DNA of 25,090 bases from positions 1 to 25,090 of the forward strand of contig JBGOUJ010000032.1 in assembly GCA_041477005.1 (NCBI GenBank). Reading direction: 5' to 3'. The position numbers and the translations under genes are program-made. Origin of the DNA: JBGOUJ01 sp041477005 (GTDB taxonomy: Bacteria > Acidobacteriota > Terriglobia > Bryobacterales > JACQDG01). The notes under the pieces are model-generated. The model worked only from the letters and a program-made list of their open reading frames with translations, had not been told where the DNA came from and ran no database searches. Of the stretch, positions 6,699 to 15,330 are shown piece by piece. Positions within the stretch are counted from its first letter, which is position 1; every line of letters begins with the position of its first letter.

Positions 6699-8828
6699 GT
6701 GCCGGTGAAGGGCGAGCGTTTCCTGGTGGCCGTCCTGGCGCTGGCCGCCACTTATCTCTTCTTCTACGAATACCTGCCGCCGGTCAGGCGGGTGCACATC
6801 CCCTACGACATCCAGGGCTACCACTACCCGTTGCTTCAATACGCCTTTCAAACTCTCCGCGCAGGCCGCCTTCCGGAGTGGGACCCCAGCATTTACTGCG
6901 GCATGAGCTTCGCAGGCAACGTGCAGGCCGCGCTGTTTTATCCTCCCAACTGGCTGCTGTTCGCCGCCAACCTGGGCCGAGAGCACCTGCGTTACAAGAG
7001 CTTGGAGATCCTGGTGTTCTTGCACAACTGGCTGGCGTTCCTGCTCTGCTACATCTGGCTGCGGGAGAAACGGCTGGCGCCGCTGGCCGCCGTGCTGGGG
7101 TCGAGCGTCTTTGCCTACACCGGATACATGCTGTCCCAGAGCAGCCACCTGGGAGTGGTCACCGGCTACGCCTGGACGCCGCTGGGTCTGTGGGGCGTCG
7201 ATCAGGCGGCGGCGAGCCGGGACTGGCGGCGGCTATGGAAGGTGGCCGCCGCTTCGGCATTATGTTTTCTGGCCGGGTATCCCCCGAGCTGGCTGGTGTT
7301 CTGCGTGGTCCTGGTGGCTTACGCGTTGGCGAGCGCCTGGCATTGGCGAGCGGCGGTCGGGACCCTCCTGGCCCTGGCCGCGTCGCTGCTGTTGGCGATG
7401 GTCCAACTGCTCCCGCTGCGGGAAGCCGCTGCCCTGAAAACGTTCGATCCGAAGTACGGCTCCGGCGTTCATCAGCTCCTGTTCTTTGTTTCGTACTTCA
7501 TTCCGAACTACTTCGATTTCGCGCGGAACGCGGACGGGTGGGGCAATCCGCCCGGTCAATACTTGTACCTCGGCGTTCCCGCGTTTTTCGCGCTCCTCTG
7601 GGCCCTGTGGCGCCGGAAGGGCCGCGACTATGGGCCGGCCGTGGCAGTGGGCGCTGTCTGCCTGGTGGGAGTGACAAATCCGTTCGGCCTGGTGGAGAAA
7701 TCCCTGTGGCACCCTCCTGTCCTGATCGAGATGTGCCACCCGCTCAACTTCCTGGAGGGCCTTTCGGTCGCGGCGGCTTTGGTGACGGCCATCAGTATCG
7801 GCGACTTCCTCCGGCGCGGTTCTCCGCCGGCTCCACCATGGCTCTCACCGGTCGCCATCGGCCTGCTGGCGGCGTGGTCGGCACGCCAACTATGGGTCGG
7901 GAGGCCCGGAGGCGCCGGCTTCGCCTTCGGCTGGCGCGGCGCCGTCGAGCCGGCCGTTCTGCTGGCGCTGTTCTCCTTTGGTCTTTACGCTTGGCGCGCG
8001 GAGCGAGGCGCTCGCCGTGCCTGGCTCGCCGCCGCGTTGATCCTGGCTGCCGGGGTGGATGACAAGGTCTTCGGGACCAGCCGGCGGTTCAACGCCGACG
8101 CAGGCGATGTGGATCAGCTTTTCCAGGGCTCCCGCTCGATCGCGATGGATGACAGGCTCTACCGGGAGCTGCGCGCCCACGCCATCTACCGCGTCGCCGT
8201 CGATGAGCCCGGCCTCTTCCCAACGGACCTGCGTCACTTTGGGCTGACTTCGCCCCAGGGCTTCGACCCCTTCCTCACGGTGGCGTACAAGAAGTTCATC
8301 GAAGTGACCACTCCGTTCCAGACCGATCGGCATTTCTACCTCAACCCGGGGAATGAAGGGCTGCTGCGACTGCTCGGCGTGCGCTATTTCATAACCACCG
8401 AACAGGCCCCCTCGTACCGGGTCCTGTCGGCCAACCCGGACTTTCGGGAGCTCGAGCCAACCCGGAGTTACTTCCATGTCTTCGAGTTTCAGAAGGCGCA
8501 GCTCCCCTATTACTGGGATCCGGAAAGCGAGCCGCGTGATGCATCTGTCGAGCGAGCGCTGTGGACCCCCGAGAACAGAGAGTTCCTGGTGCGTTCCGAT
8601 CGGGGAGGCCGCTTTGTTCTGGTGGAGCAGTTCTTCCCCGGGTGGAGGGCGACGGTGGACGGCCGCCCGACTGCGATTGAGCGCTGGAACGAAGCGTTCC
8701 AGGCCGTCGAGGTGGGACCTGGGGAGCATCGCATTCGATTTGAGTTCCGCTCGCGGGGCCTGCGGGTAGGTGCGCTGGTGACAATCCTTTCTCTCGGCGC
8801 TCTCTGGCTTGTCGCCAGGAAAACGTAG
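6699..8828 (+). CDS. YfhO-family multi-pass membrane protein
   Basis: A 709-residue integral membrane protein starting at GTG one base after the phosphofructokinase stop, so the two are probably co-translated. It begins with a hydrophobic helix (FLVAVLALAATYLFF), then a large loop with PYDIQGYHYP and EWDPSIYCGMSFAGN, then around ten further hydrophobic segments to about residue 440. The extracytoplasmic C-terminal half ends with the beta-rich segment EQFFPGWRATVDGRP and VGPGEHRIRFEF followed by a last membrane helix and ARKT. This layout matches the YfhO/DUF-type bacterial membrane proteins related to GT-C glycosyltransferases; in Firmicutes YfhO helps glycosylate lipoteichoic acid. The acidobacterial substrate is unknown. 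Its place behind a glycolytic enzyme does not reveal its role. Confidence 0.85.
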   Translation: MPVKGERFLVAVLALAATYLFFYEYLPPVRRVHIPYDIQGYHYPLLQYAFQTLRAGRLPEWDPSIYCGMSFAGNVQAALFYPPNWLLFAANLGREHLRYKSLEILVFLHNWLAFLLCYIWLREKRLAPLAAVLGSSVFAYTGYMLSQSSHLGVVTGYAWTPLGLWGVDQAAASRDWRRLWKVAAASALCFLAGYPPSWLVFCVVLVAYALASAWHWRAAVGTLLALAASLLLAMVQLLPLREAAALKTFDPKYGSGVHQLLFFVSYFIPNYFDFARNADGWGNPPGQYLYLGVPAFFALLWALWRRKGRDYGPAVAVGAVCLVGVTNPFGLVEKSLWHPPVLIEMCHPLNFLEGLSVAAALVTAISIGDFLRRGSPPAPPWLSPVAIGLLAAWSARQLWVGRPGGAGFAFGWRGAVEPAVLLALFSFGLYAWRAERGARRAWLAAALILAAGVDDKVFGTSRRFNADAGDVDQLFQGSRSIAMDDRLYRELRAHAIYRVAVDEPGLFPTDLRHFGLTSPQGFDPFLTVAYKKFIEVTTPFQTDRHFYLNPGNEGLLRLLGVRYFITTEQAPSYRVLSANPDFRELEPTRSYFHVFEFQKAQLPYYWDPESEPRDASVERALWTPENREFLVRSDRGGRFVLVEQFFPGWRATVDGRPTAIERWNEAFQAVEVGPGEHRIRFEFRSRGLRVGALVTILSLGALWLVARKT

Positions 8829-8891
8829 GGCAGCGCGGCGGTCGCGCCTCAGAGCGACAGAGTCGGTCAACCTGCCAGGCTGAAAAATTTC

Positions 8892-8919
8892 TTGCCCGGG
8901 GATCATTGCCCGGGGATCA
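8892..8919. repeat. Perfect 14-base tandem duplication at a gene end
   Basis: TTGCCCGGGGATCA occurs at 8892-8905 and directly again at 8906-8919. The right copy contains the stop codon of the deacylase gene (minus strand TGA at 8919-8917), so the duplication copies the last codon bases and stop. The convergent spacer 8829-8916 has no other feature and no clear terminator. Confidence 0.75.
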
Positions 8920-10350
8920 ATGGTTCGCCCGAATGGGGCGGCCGGGGTAAGTGGCGGTCTTCAGTTGTCCATCGATGACGATTGGGGTTCCATTGACGAG
9001 CACATATTGGATGCCGCTCGAAAAGAGCGCGGGCTTTTGGAATGTGGCGTTGTCGATGACGCGATCGGGGTCGAAGATGGTGAGGTCGGCGTCCGCACCG
9101 ACTTGGACGCGCCCCTTGGTTCTCATCGCGGGAGCGTATTTTTCCAGGCGTTGCGCCGGCATGAGGGTCATCTTGCGGAGCGCGTCCATCCAGGTAAGCG
9201 CGTTGGTCTCGCGCACGTAGCGGCCGAGGACGCGCGAGTACGTGCCTGCGCCGCGGGGGTGGCCCTTGCCCTCGTGTATGTAGCCGTCGCTGGCGATCAT
9301 AGTGAGCGCGCTGGCTACGGCGAGCCGCACCACGGATTCCGGGATCACGTGGAGAATCACCATCCCTCCGATCTTGCGGTACTTGGCGAAGGTCTCGGCG
9401 GTCAGGCGCTCGCCGGTGGCGGGCCATTCCAGCGAAGGATAGTCCGCATCGAGCACCTTCTGCCAGCCGTCATCGAACATCGCGGATTGCAGCTCGGTCT
9501 GGCCAGCGCTGTAGGGATAGCATTCGGTGGTGATGTCCAGGCCCTGCTTTTGCGCCATGCCGATGACATCGAGGAGTGCCGGGGTAGCCTTCAGGCCGAC
9601 GCTGCTGATGTGAACAACGTGGAGCGGCGCTCCGGTCACCACCGCCGCCGCGATGACTTCCTCGAGGGCGTTCAGGGCGTTGCCAGGCTCACGATCGCCC
9701 ATGTGGCGGATATGTACAAAGACCGGCGCCTTACGATTCCCGGCGACACGAAACATCTGGAAGATCTCGTCTCGCGAGGCCGCGGGGGTGTACTGCACGC
9801 CGAATCCCACGCCGAGCGCGCCTTGTTCGAGACCCGTTGCGAGCCGGCGTCGCATGGCGGCGATTTCCTCACCGGTGGCGGGCTTGCGGGCCGCATCGCC
9901 GCTGGGAACGAAACCCCGATTGGGATCGTGCATGACCTCCATGCGGTTGGGTACGTGGCCCGCGCTTACGCCGGAATGGATCAAGCGCTTTCCTTCGCGG
10001 GCGTTGTACCAGGCGTCGACATTCGCCGCGCCGATCTCGAGCTCCAGCGCGGTGGTGACTCCGTCCATGGCTTGATACCGCTGATTCTCTTCGTCCTGCC
10101 CGTGCGCATGCAGGTCGATGAAACCGGGGCCAACGATGAGCCCCCTGGCGTCGATGGTTGTCTTACCCTGCATGCGAGCTACGCCGATCGCGCTGATCTT
10201 ACCCTCGCTGATCCCTATGTTGCGGACCGCATCGAGCCCGGTCTCCGGGTCCATCACACGGCCGTTGAGGACGACGATATCGTAGGTTTGAGCTTGCAGC
10301 GCCAGCGTTCCGAGGAAGATAAGAAACCTCGATAACAGTGTGGTGCGCAT
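8917..10350 (-). CDS. Exported amidohydrolase, N-acyl-D-amino-acid deacylase-like
   Basis: A 477-residue protein with a signal peptide (hydrophobic residues 8-20, cleavage near LQAQ) and so probably periplasmic or secreted. The beta-sandwich start (YDIVVLNGRVMDPETGL) and GFIDLHAHGQ with metal-binding His81 and His83 mark the amidohydrolase superfamily. Further histidines lie in HIRHMG and HVVHISSVG, and the hallmark ASDG plus HPRGAGTYSRVLGRYVRE belongs to the D-aminoacylase branch, which deacylates N-acyl-D-amino acids. The usual metal-bridging cysteine of D-aminoacylase (in the GVTT..G.CG region) is not present; the equivalent stretch reads MDGVTTALELEIGA, suggesting a Glu may serve or that the substrate differs (N-acyl-D-glutamate or a dipeptide are options). 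Divergent from the TonB-dependent receptor. Confidence 0.9.
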   Translation of the reverse strand: MRTTLLSRFLIFLGTLALQAQTYDIVVLNGRVMDPETGLDAVRNIGISEGKISAIGVARMQGKTTIDARGLIVGPGFIDLHAHGQDEENQRYQAMDGVTTALELEIGAANVDAWYNAREGKRLIHSGVSAGHVPNRMEVMHDPNRGFVPSGDAARKPATGEEIAAMRRRLATGLEQGALGVGFGVQYTPAASRDEIFQMFRVAGNRKAPVFVHIRHMGDREPGNALNALEEVIAAAVVTGAPLHVVHISSVGLKATPALLDVIGMAQKQGLDITTECYPYSAGQTELQSAMFDDGWQKVLDADYPSLEWPATGERLTAETFAKYRKIGGMVILHVIPESVVRLAVASALTMIASDGYIHEGKGHPRGAGTYSRVLGRYVRETNALTWMDALRKMTLMPAQRLEKYAPAMRTKGRVQVGADADLTIFDPDRVIDNATFQKPALFSSGIQYVLVNGTPIVIDGQLKTATYPGRPIRANH

Positions 10351-10483
10351 GTTTCCCCGCTTTTGGAATTAAGATGGTTTACTCGGCGGCTGGCCGCCGT
10401 CGTTTCTCGGTGAACTCTCGGGATCGAGAAACGGCGTGGCCTGCCCGCTCCCCGCAGGTTGCCCGACTGAGTGTACCACCTTG

Positions 10484-10513
10484 CTTCGTCGCGCAAGGCT
10501 TCGTCGCGCAAGG
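10484..10513. repeat. Perfect 15-base tandem duplication
   Basis: CTTCGTCGCGCAAGG is present twice, head to tail, at 10484-10498 and 10499-10513. It lies in the middle of the divergent spacer, too far from either start to be a core promoter element. It may be a paired binding site or a replication-slippage duplication. Confidence 0.75.
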
Positions 10514-10726
10514 CCTGGTCTCGTCGAATAGATCCGCAAGAACGAGCCGGCACTTGCGATCGCTCCCGCCGTTAGATTCGAGGCTTCCGGCGGCCAGCTC
10601 CGGCTCGGAGGCCTCAAAGGTAGCATTCAGGGGCTGAAGGGCCGTTTCCTGGGCCGAGCGACCGCAAGCCGCCCCGCCGGAGGGAGAATGCTGCCGCCAG
10701 TCCACAGCTCTCCGGAGCCTGGCCGT

Positions 10727-10754
10727 TTGACTTTGCCGTCACCTGCGATATAGT
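10727..10754 (+). promoter_or_regulatory. Sigma-70-like promoter of the TonB-dependent receptor
   Basis: TTGACT (10727-10732) and TATAGT (10749-10754) are separated by 16 bases, each matching five of six consensus positions. Transcription would start near 10761, giving a leader of about 22 bases that includes the AAGGAGG ribosome-binding site at 10771-10777. Assignment assumes an E. coli-like housekeeping sigma factor. Confidence 0.6.
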
Positions 10755-10770
10755 ATTTCCAAGCTTCGAT

Positions 10771-10777
10771 AAGGAGG
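10771..10777 (+). promoter_or_regulatory. Strong Shine-Dalgarno of the TonB-dependent receptor
   Basis: AAGGAGG lies five bases before the ATG at 10783, a near-perfect anti-16S match that fixes the start and predicts high translation. Confidence 0.85.
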
Positions 10778-10782
10778 AGTAC

Positions 10783-13700
10783 ATGCCTAGCCGCCGAGTA
10801 CGCAGTTCTGCTCTGTTCGTCTCGCTTCTGGCTTTGTTCGCAACGGCCGCTTTTCCGCAAGGTGAGCGCGCGACCATAACCGGTACGGTGTGGGACACCA
10901 CCCAGGCGATCATCGCAAGGGCGCGCGTAACCCTCCGGAGTGTCGACACCAACATCACGACCACGACAGAGTCGAACGCCGCGGGCATTTATGTGTTCCC
11001 GGCGTTGAATCCCGGAACGTACGAGGTGACGTTCGAGAAGGAAGGGTTCCGGACGCACAAAGTCTCGGGCATTCCGCTCAGCACCGCTCTGACGGCGACG
11101 ATCAACGCGGTGATGGACGTGGGCGCCGTTACCGAGGCGGTTCAGGTGCAGGCGTCGGCGGTGCAACTGGAGACGCAGACGTCCGGCCTGAGCGGCACGG
11201 TGGAAACGCGGCGTGTCATGGACCTGCCACTGCTGGGGCGCAATCCGCTGCAGTTGGCCTCCCTGGTGCCGGGCGTGATTCCGACTTCGGCGCAAGGCGG
11301 CAACGGAGCGGGCGCCATCGGCAGCGCGACGAACGCGCGGATCAGCGGCGGGCTGGCCATGCAGAATGCAGTGTTGATGGACGGCGGCGAGTCGCGCGGG
11401 TTCACCAGCGGCGGGCAAGCGTACGCGGTGCCGCTGGCGTCCGTGGCAGAGTTCAAGGTGGAGACGGCGTCGTACTCCTCCGAGTTCGGCCATTCGGGCG
11501 GCGGCGTTGTCAACGTGGCCACCAAGAGCGGCACGAACGAATATCACGGCGTGGTGTACGAGTTTCTGCGGAACGATCACCTGAACGCCAACAGTTGGTC
11601 CAACAACCGCAGTAACGTGCCCAAGGGTCTGTTTATCCATAACGAATTCGGCGCGGCCGCGGGCGGCCATATTATCCGCGACCGTACGTTTTTCTTCGTG
11701 AACTACGAGGGAGGCCGACAGGGACGTCCGGACCAGTTTTTGGCGACGGTGCCAACCAGCGAGCAGAAGGCCGGTGATTTCTCGCGGACGCTCGACAATC
11801 AAGGCCGGATAACGATGATCTACGACTACCTGACGACGCGCGCCGACCCGAGCAATCCGGGTAAGTACATTCGCGATCAGTTCCCGGGCAATCGCATTCC
11901 CGAGGGCCGGATCCATCCGATCTCGAAGAACGTGCTCGCCTACTGGCCGGCTCCGAACCGGCCCGGCGAGGGCCTGGCAAACCAGCGCAACTACTTCCTG
12001 GCGGGCAAGAACGTGAACCCGGTAGACATATGGTTCGGCCGCATCGACCACCAGATCAGCGCGAAGCACCGGCTCTTCGGGCGCACGGGCGGATCGCAAA
12101 ACGACAGCTTCTCCACGCTGGCCGAGAAGGCGTTTCCGTCGAGGACCATCAGCTCGAATCCGACGCGCACCGGGCTGATCAGCTTGACGTCGACCTTCAC
12201 GCCGAGCCTGCTGGGCGAGTTCCGGGTTTCCTACACGCGGCAACAGTTCAACTCTTATCCGGTGAGCGAAGGGTTCGACATGGCGACGCTGGGTTTCGGG
12301 TCCAACGTGACGTCGAACGTGCTGTACAAGCAGTTCCCCCAGATTACCGTGCAGCAGTACAACTCCGGGTCGGGGCTGGTGGTGGCGACATTCAACGCCA
12401 GCGAAATCGACCAGTTGGGCGGGGCCACCAAAACGCTGGTCCCGCAGGACACCTGGCAGGCGCAGTATCACGTCACGTGGGTGAAGGGCCGTCACAAGAT
12501 CAAGAGCGGCGTGGATATCCAGCTTCTGCGCATGAACGCTTACAATTCGCAGTTCTCGGCGGGACAGTATTTCTTCGACCGCACGTATGTCCAAGGGCCG
12601 GACCCGTCGGTGACAGCTTCCAACAGCGGCCACGGATTCGCGAGCCTGCTGCTGGGCGTGCCGGCCGCCGGAACGCTGACCTTCACTCCGCGCATGTTGC
12701 TGTATCAGAACTACCGCGCGGGCTACATTCAGGACGACTGGCGCGTGAGCAGCCGGCTGACGCTCAACCTCGGCTTCCGTTACGAGTACACATCGCCGTA
12801 CGCCGAGAAGTTTGGCAATATCGGCCAGTTCGATGCCACTGCCATCGAGCCGGTGACGGGCGCCAAGGGCACGTTCAAGTGGGTGCCGCCGGGCGGCTAT
12901 CACACCAACCCCAACTACAAGACGTTCGGACCACGGGTGGGCCTGGCGTTTCAGTTGAACTCGAAGACCGTGATCCGCACGGGCGCAGCGATCTTCAACG
13001 CGGCCAACAACGGACTGAACGCGGCGGCGACGGACTTCGGATCGGGCACATTCGTGTCGAACTTCCTGTCACTGGGACCGCCGAATCCAGTTCCCTTCAC
13101 GCCGCCGGTGGGCGGGTCGTGGTCGAATCCCTTTGCGGCGGGCTTCACGTATCCGCAGAAGGGTACGACCACATTTGCGGGGCAGAACATCCGCGTGGAC
13201 TTCCCGGATCACCCCCTGGCCTACATTGGGAACTGGAACTTCGGCATCCAGCGGGAGATTACGGGGACCACGGTGGCGGAGGTGGCCTACGTGGGCAGCA
13301 AAATCACGCACCTGTTCTGGAACCGGCAGGATAACGCCAACGATCCGCTGCTGCTTTCGCAATGGGGATCGCAGTTGAACGACGTAGTGCCGAATCCGTA
13401 TTACGGCAAGGTGACCGTGGGCGATCTGAGCTTCCCGACGGTGCGCCGCAAGCAGTTGCTGCGTCCGTTTCCGCAGTACCAGCAGATTCTGGCCATCCGC
13501 CGGCCATACGGGGACGCCAGTTATCAGAGCATGACCGGCCGGTTCGAGAAGCGGTATTCGCAGGGGTTGACGGCGTCGGTCGCCTACACGCTGTCGAAGA
13601 CCATCGCATCAACGGGCGAGAGCAACACCTGGGTGGTAGGACCATCCAACGCGTTGTACGACCCCAAGTACAACCGGTCGCTCGAAGCGAATGACGCTAC

Positions 13701-14244
13701 GCACCGGCTGGTGATCAGCCACGTCTACGATCTGCCGTTCGGCAAGGGCAAGCGGTGGGCGCAGGAGGGCTTGGCCCGTTGGGTGCTGGGCGGGTGGCAG
13801 TGGAACGGCATTACGGTGCTGCAATCGGGCCGGCCGATTCTGATCACGGCGCCCGACAACACGGGGCTGCTGGACTTCTCCTATACCAATGGCCGGGCGG
13901 ACCGGCTGAAGAGCGGGGTTCTTTCGAGCGGGCAGTCGCTGAACAAATGGTTCGACACGACGGCGTTCAAGGCGGCCGGGCCATTCACGGTGCCAACCGA
14001 TTCGCTGTCGCAGCCGGATCTGCGGGGGCCCGGGCGGAAGAGCTTCGATATGTCGATGTTCAAGAACACGCCCGTGAAGGAACGGTTCAACGTGCAGTTC
14101 CGAGCGGAGTTCTTCAACATCTTCAACAGCCCGTTCTTCGAGGCGCGGAACCAGACGACGGATGTGACCAATCCGGACTTCGGCAGGATCCTGTCGGGAT
14201 CCCAACCGCGCAACATCCAGTTCGGCATCCGGGTGATTTTCTGA
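10783..14244 (+). CDS. TonB-dependent receptor, Oar-like, with N-terminal carboxypeptidase-regulatory domain
   Basis: A 1153-residue outer-membrane protein that would import a large substrate, powered by TonB. A signal peptide covers about residues 1-25 (RRVRSS, then LFVSLLALFATAAF). Residues ~28-110 form a carboxypeptidase-regulatory-like beta domain (ATITGTVWDTTQAIIARARV, AGIYVFPALNPGTYEVTFEKEG). The plug follows at about 120-250 (RRVMDLPLLGRNPLQLASLVPGV, then AQNAVLMDGGE-like and GGVVNVATKSGTNEYHG). The remainder is beta-barrel rich in aromatic residues and ends in IQFGIRVIF with the terminal Phe expected for BAM-inserted proteins. Long loops of this size fit the acidobacterial Oar/SusC-like receptors. 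Substrate is unknown; the co-directional sugar-acid enzyme 12 bases downstream and the divergent deacylase hint at glycan or peptidoglycan-type material. Confidence 0.93.
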   Translation: MPSRRVRSSALFVSLLALFATAAFPQGERATITGTVWDTTQAIIARARVTLRSVDTNITTTTESNAAGIYVFPALNPGTYEVTFEKEGFRTHKVSGIPLSTALTATINAVMDVGAVTEAVQVQASAVQLETQTSGLSGTVETRRVMDLPLLGRNPLQLASLVPGVIPTSAQGGNGAGAIGSATNARISGGLAMQNAVLMDGGESRGFTSGGQAYAVPLASVAEFKVETASYSSEFGHSGGGVVNVATKSGTNEYHGVVYEFLRNDHLNANSWSNNRSNVPKGLFIHNEFGAAAGGHIIRDRTFFFVNYEGGRQGRPDQFLATVPTSEQKAGDFSRTLDNQGRITMIYDYLTTRADPSNPGKYIRDQFPGNRIPEGRIHPISKNVLAYWPAPNRPGEGLANQRNYFLAGKNVNPVDIWFGRIDHQISAKHRLFGRTGGSQNDSFSTLAEKAFPSRTISSNPTRTGLISLTSTFTPSLLGEFRVSYTRQQFNSYPVSEGFDMATLGFGSNVTSNVLYKQFPQITVQQYNSGSGLVVATFNASEIDQLGGATKTLVPQDTWQAQYHVTWVKGRHKIKSGVDIQLLRMNAYNSQFSAGQYFFDRTYVQGPDPSVTASNSGHGFASLLLGVPAAGTLTFTPRMLLYQNYRAGYIQDDWRVSSRLTLNLGFRYEYTSPYAEKFGNIGQFDATAIEPVTGAKGTFKWVPPGGYHTNPNYKTFGPRVGLAFQLNSKTVIRTGAAIFNAANNGLNAAATDFGSGTFVSNFLSLGPPNPVPFTPPVGGSWSNPFAAGFTYPQKGTTTFAGQNIRVDFPDHPLAYIGNWNFGIQREITGTTVAEVAYVGSKITHLFWNRQDNANDPLLLSQWGSQLNDVVPNPYYGKVTVGDLSFPTVRRKQLLRPFPQYQQILAIRRPYGDASYQSMTGRFEKRYSQGLTASVAYTLSKTIASTGESNTWVVGPSNALYDPKYNRSLEANDATHRLVISHVYDLPFGKGKRWAQEGLARWVLGGWQWNGITVLQSGRPILITAPDNTGLLDFSYTNGRADRLKSGVLSSGQSLNKWFDTTAFKAAGPFTVPTDSLSQPDLRGPGRKSFDMSMFKNTPVKERFNVQFRAEFFNIFNSPFFEARNQTTDVTNPDFGRILSGSQPRNIQFGIRVIF

Positions 14245-14250
14245 AGGAGG
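14244..14250 (+). promoter_or_regulatory. Shine-Dalgarno of the mannonate-dehydratase-like gene
   Basis: AAGGAGG begins on the last base of the receptor stop codon and sits six bases before ATG 14257. It favours 14257 over the in-frame TTG at 14251, which would touch the ribosome-binding site. Confidence 0.8.
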
Positions 14251-14256
14251 TTGACG

Positions 14257-15330
14257 ATGAAGATGGAAAGGCGCCACTTCTTGCGAGTTGGGATGGCCGC
14301 GGCGGGCGCGGGCTTGTTGTCCTATGCCGCCGCGCAAACGAAGCCTCCGAGCGGCATCAAGCTGGGGACGTTCCTCACGGACAGGCCGAACGAGAACGAC
14401 CTGGCGATGCTGCGGCACGCGGGCGTGGAAGCGGTCTCCATATGGACGTCGATCGGGAACAATACGGCCGAATGGATGATCGCCACGCGGAGGAAGATGG
14501 AGGCCAATGGCATCCAGGTGTACAACGTGGGCATCCTGGAGCTGCATTGCGATCCGACGCTGGTGTTGAGTCTGCCCGGGGTGGAGAACAAGATCGAGCA
14601 GTACAAGACCTATCTGACCAACCTGGGCCGCGCGGGGATCCACTACACGACCTACGCGCATATGTCCAACATCAAGGACCAGCCGACGCCGGGGTTCTAT
14701 CAGACGTCGATTGGAAAAACGCGCGGCGAGGCCGATACGCGGGAGTTCGATCTCCAGGCGGCCAGGAAACTCCCCTGTTCCTTCGATAAAGAATATCGGG
14801 AGGAACAGATATGGAAATCCTTTACCACTTTCATCCGCGCGGTGATTCCGGTGGCGGAGAAGAACAACGTGCGGATCGGGCTGCATCCGGACGATCCGCC
14901 GGTGGAATCGCTGGGTTGCGTAGCGCGCGCGTTCCGCACGTACGCAGCCTATGAGCGGGCGTTCGAGATTGCCGGGAGCGAGAACTTCGGCGTGTGTCTC
15001 TGCATCGGGACGTGGGCGGAAGGGGGCAAGCTGGGCTTCGGGAAAGATCCGTCGGAGGCGGTGCGTGCGTTCGGGGCGAAGAAGAAGATCTTCAAAGTGC
15101 ACTTCCGCAACGTGAGTTCGCCGCTGCCGAAGTTCCGCGAGACATTCGTGGACAACGGGTACGTGGACATGTACCAGGTGATGACGGCGCTGCGCGAGGT
15201 CAACTTCGACGGGATTGTGATTCCGGATCACGTGCCTGGTGGAGGGTATCCGGCGGCAAATAACGCTTATACCATCGGGTACATGAAGGCGCTGCGGGAC
15301 CGGGTGAACGCGGAGGGCCGGCGGGCGTAG
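14257..15330 (+). CDS. Tat-exported mannonate dehydratase (UxuA)-like protein
   Basis: A 357-residue TIM-barrel protein. D-mannonate dehydratase converts D-mannonate to 2-dehydro-3-deoxy-D-gluconate in hexuronate breakdown. The metal and active-site motifs of that family are all present: GLHPDDPP with His210, GVCLCIGTW with Cys249, HFRNV with His282, DNGYVDMYQVM, and IPDH with Asp324-His325. The N-terminus (ERRHFLRVGMAAAGAGLLSY) is a twin-arginine signal with Arg5-Arg6 and an alanine-rich cleavage zone near AAAQ, so the folded metalloprotein should be exported, unlike the cytoplasmic E. coli UxuA. At 357 residues it is a little shorter than E. coli UxuA (about 394). It follows the receptor by 12 bases, suggesting an operon in which substrate is taken across the outer membrane and processed in the periplasm. 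An isomerase of the same fold cannot be excluded. Confidence 0.88.
   Translation: MKMERRHFLRVGMAAAGAGLLSYAAAQTKPPSGIKLGTFLTDRPNENDLAMLRHAGVEAVSIWTSIGNNTAEWMIATRRKMEANGIQVYNVGILELHCDPTLVLSLPGVENKIEQYKTYLTNLGRAGIHYTTYAHMSNIKDQPTPGFYQTSIGKTRGEADTREFDLQAARKLPCSFDKEYREEQIWKSFTTFIRAVIPVAEKNNVRIGLHPDDPPVESLGCVARAFRTYAAYERAFEIAGSENFGVCLCIGTWAEGGKLGFGKDPSEAVRAFGAKKKIFKVHFRNVSSPLPKFRETFVDNGYVDMYQVMTALREVNFDGIVIPDHVPGGGYPAANNAYTIGYMKALRDRVNAEGRRA

Larger units (their letters stand above)
10351..10782. other. Divergent intergenic region between deacylase and TonB receptor
   Basis: These 432 bases hold no convincing gene. They contain a short GC hairpin (CGGCGGC at 10384-10390 and GCCGCCG at 10393-10399), a tandem 15-base duplication (10484-10513), a sigma-70-like promoter (10727-10754) and the receptor Shine-Dalgarno. 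No promoter could be fixed for the deacylase side. A transcription-factor operator is likely here but I cannot point to it. Confidence 0.6.

Noticed and set aside
10384..10399. GC hairpin CGGCGGC/GCCGCCG as a terminator or riboswitch element
   Set aside because: The two-base loop and missing T-run argue against a terminator, and no riboswitch consensus is present around it.
10627..12903. Long open frame (758 codons) on the minus strand opposite the TonB-dependent receptor
   Set aside because: Arg/His-rich low-complexity translation typical of antisense frames in GC-rich DNA; the receptor frame has signal peptide, plug and barrel features.
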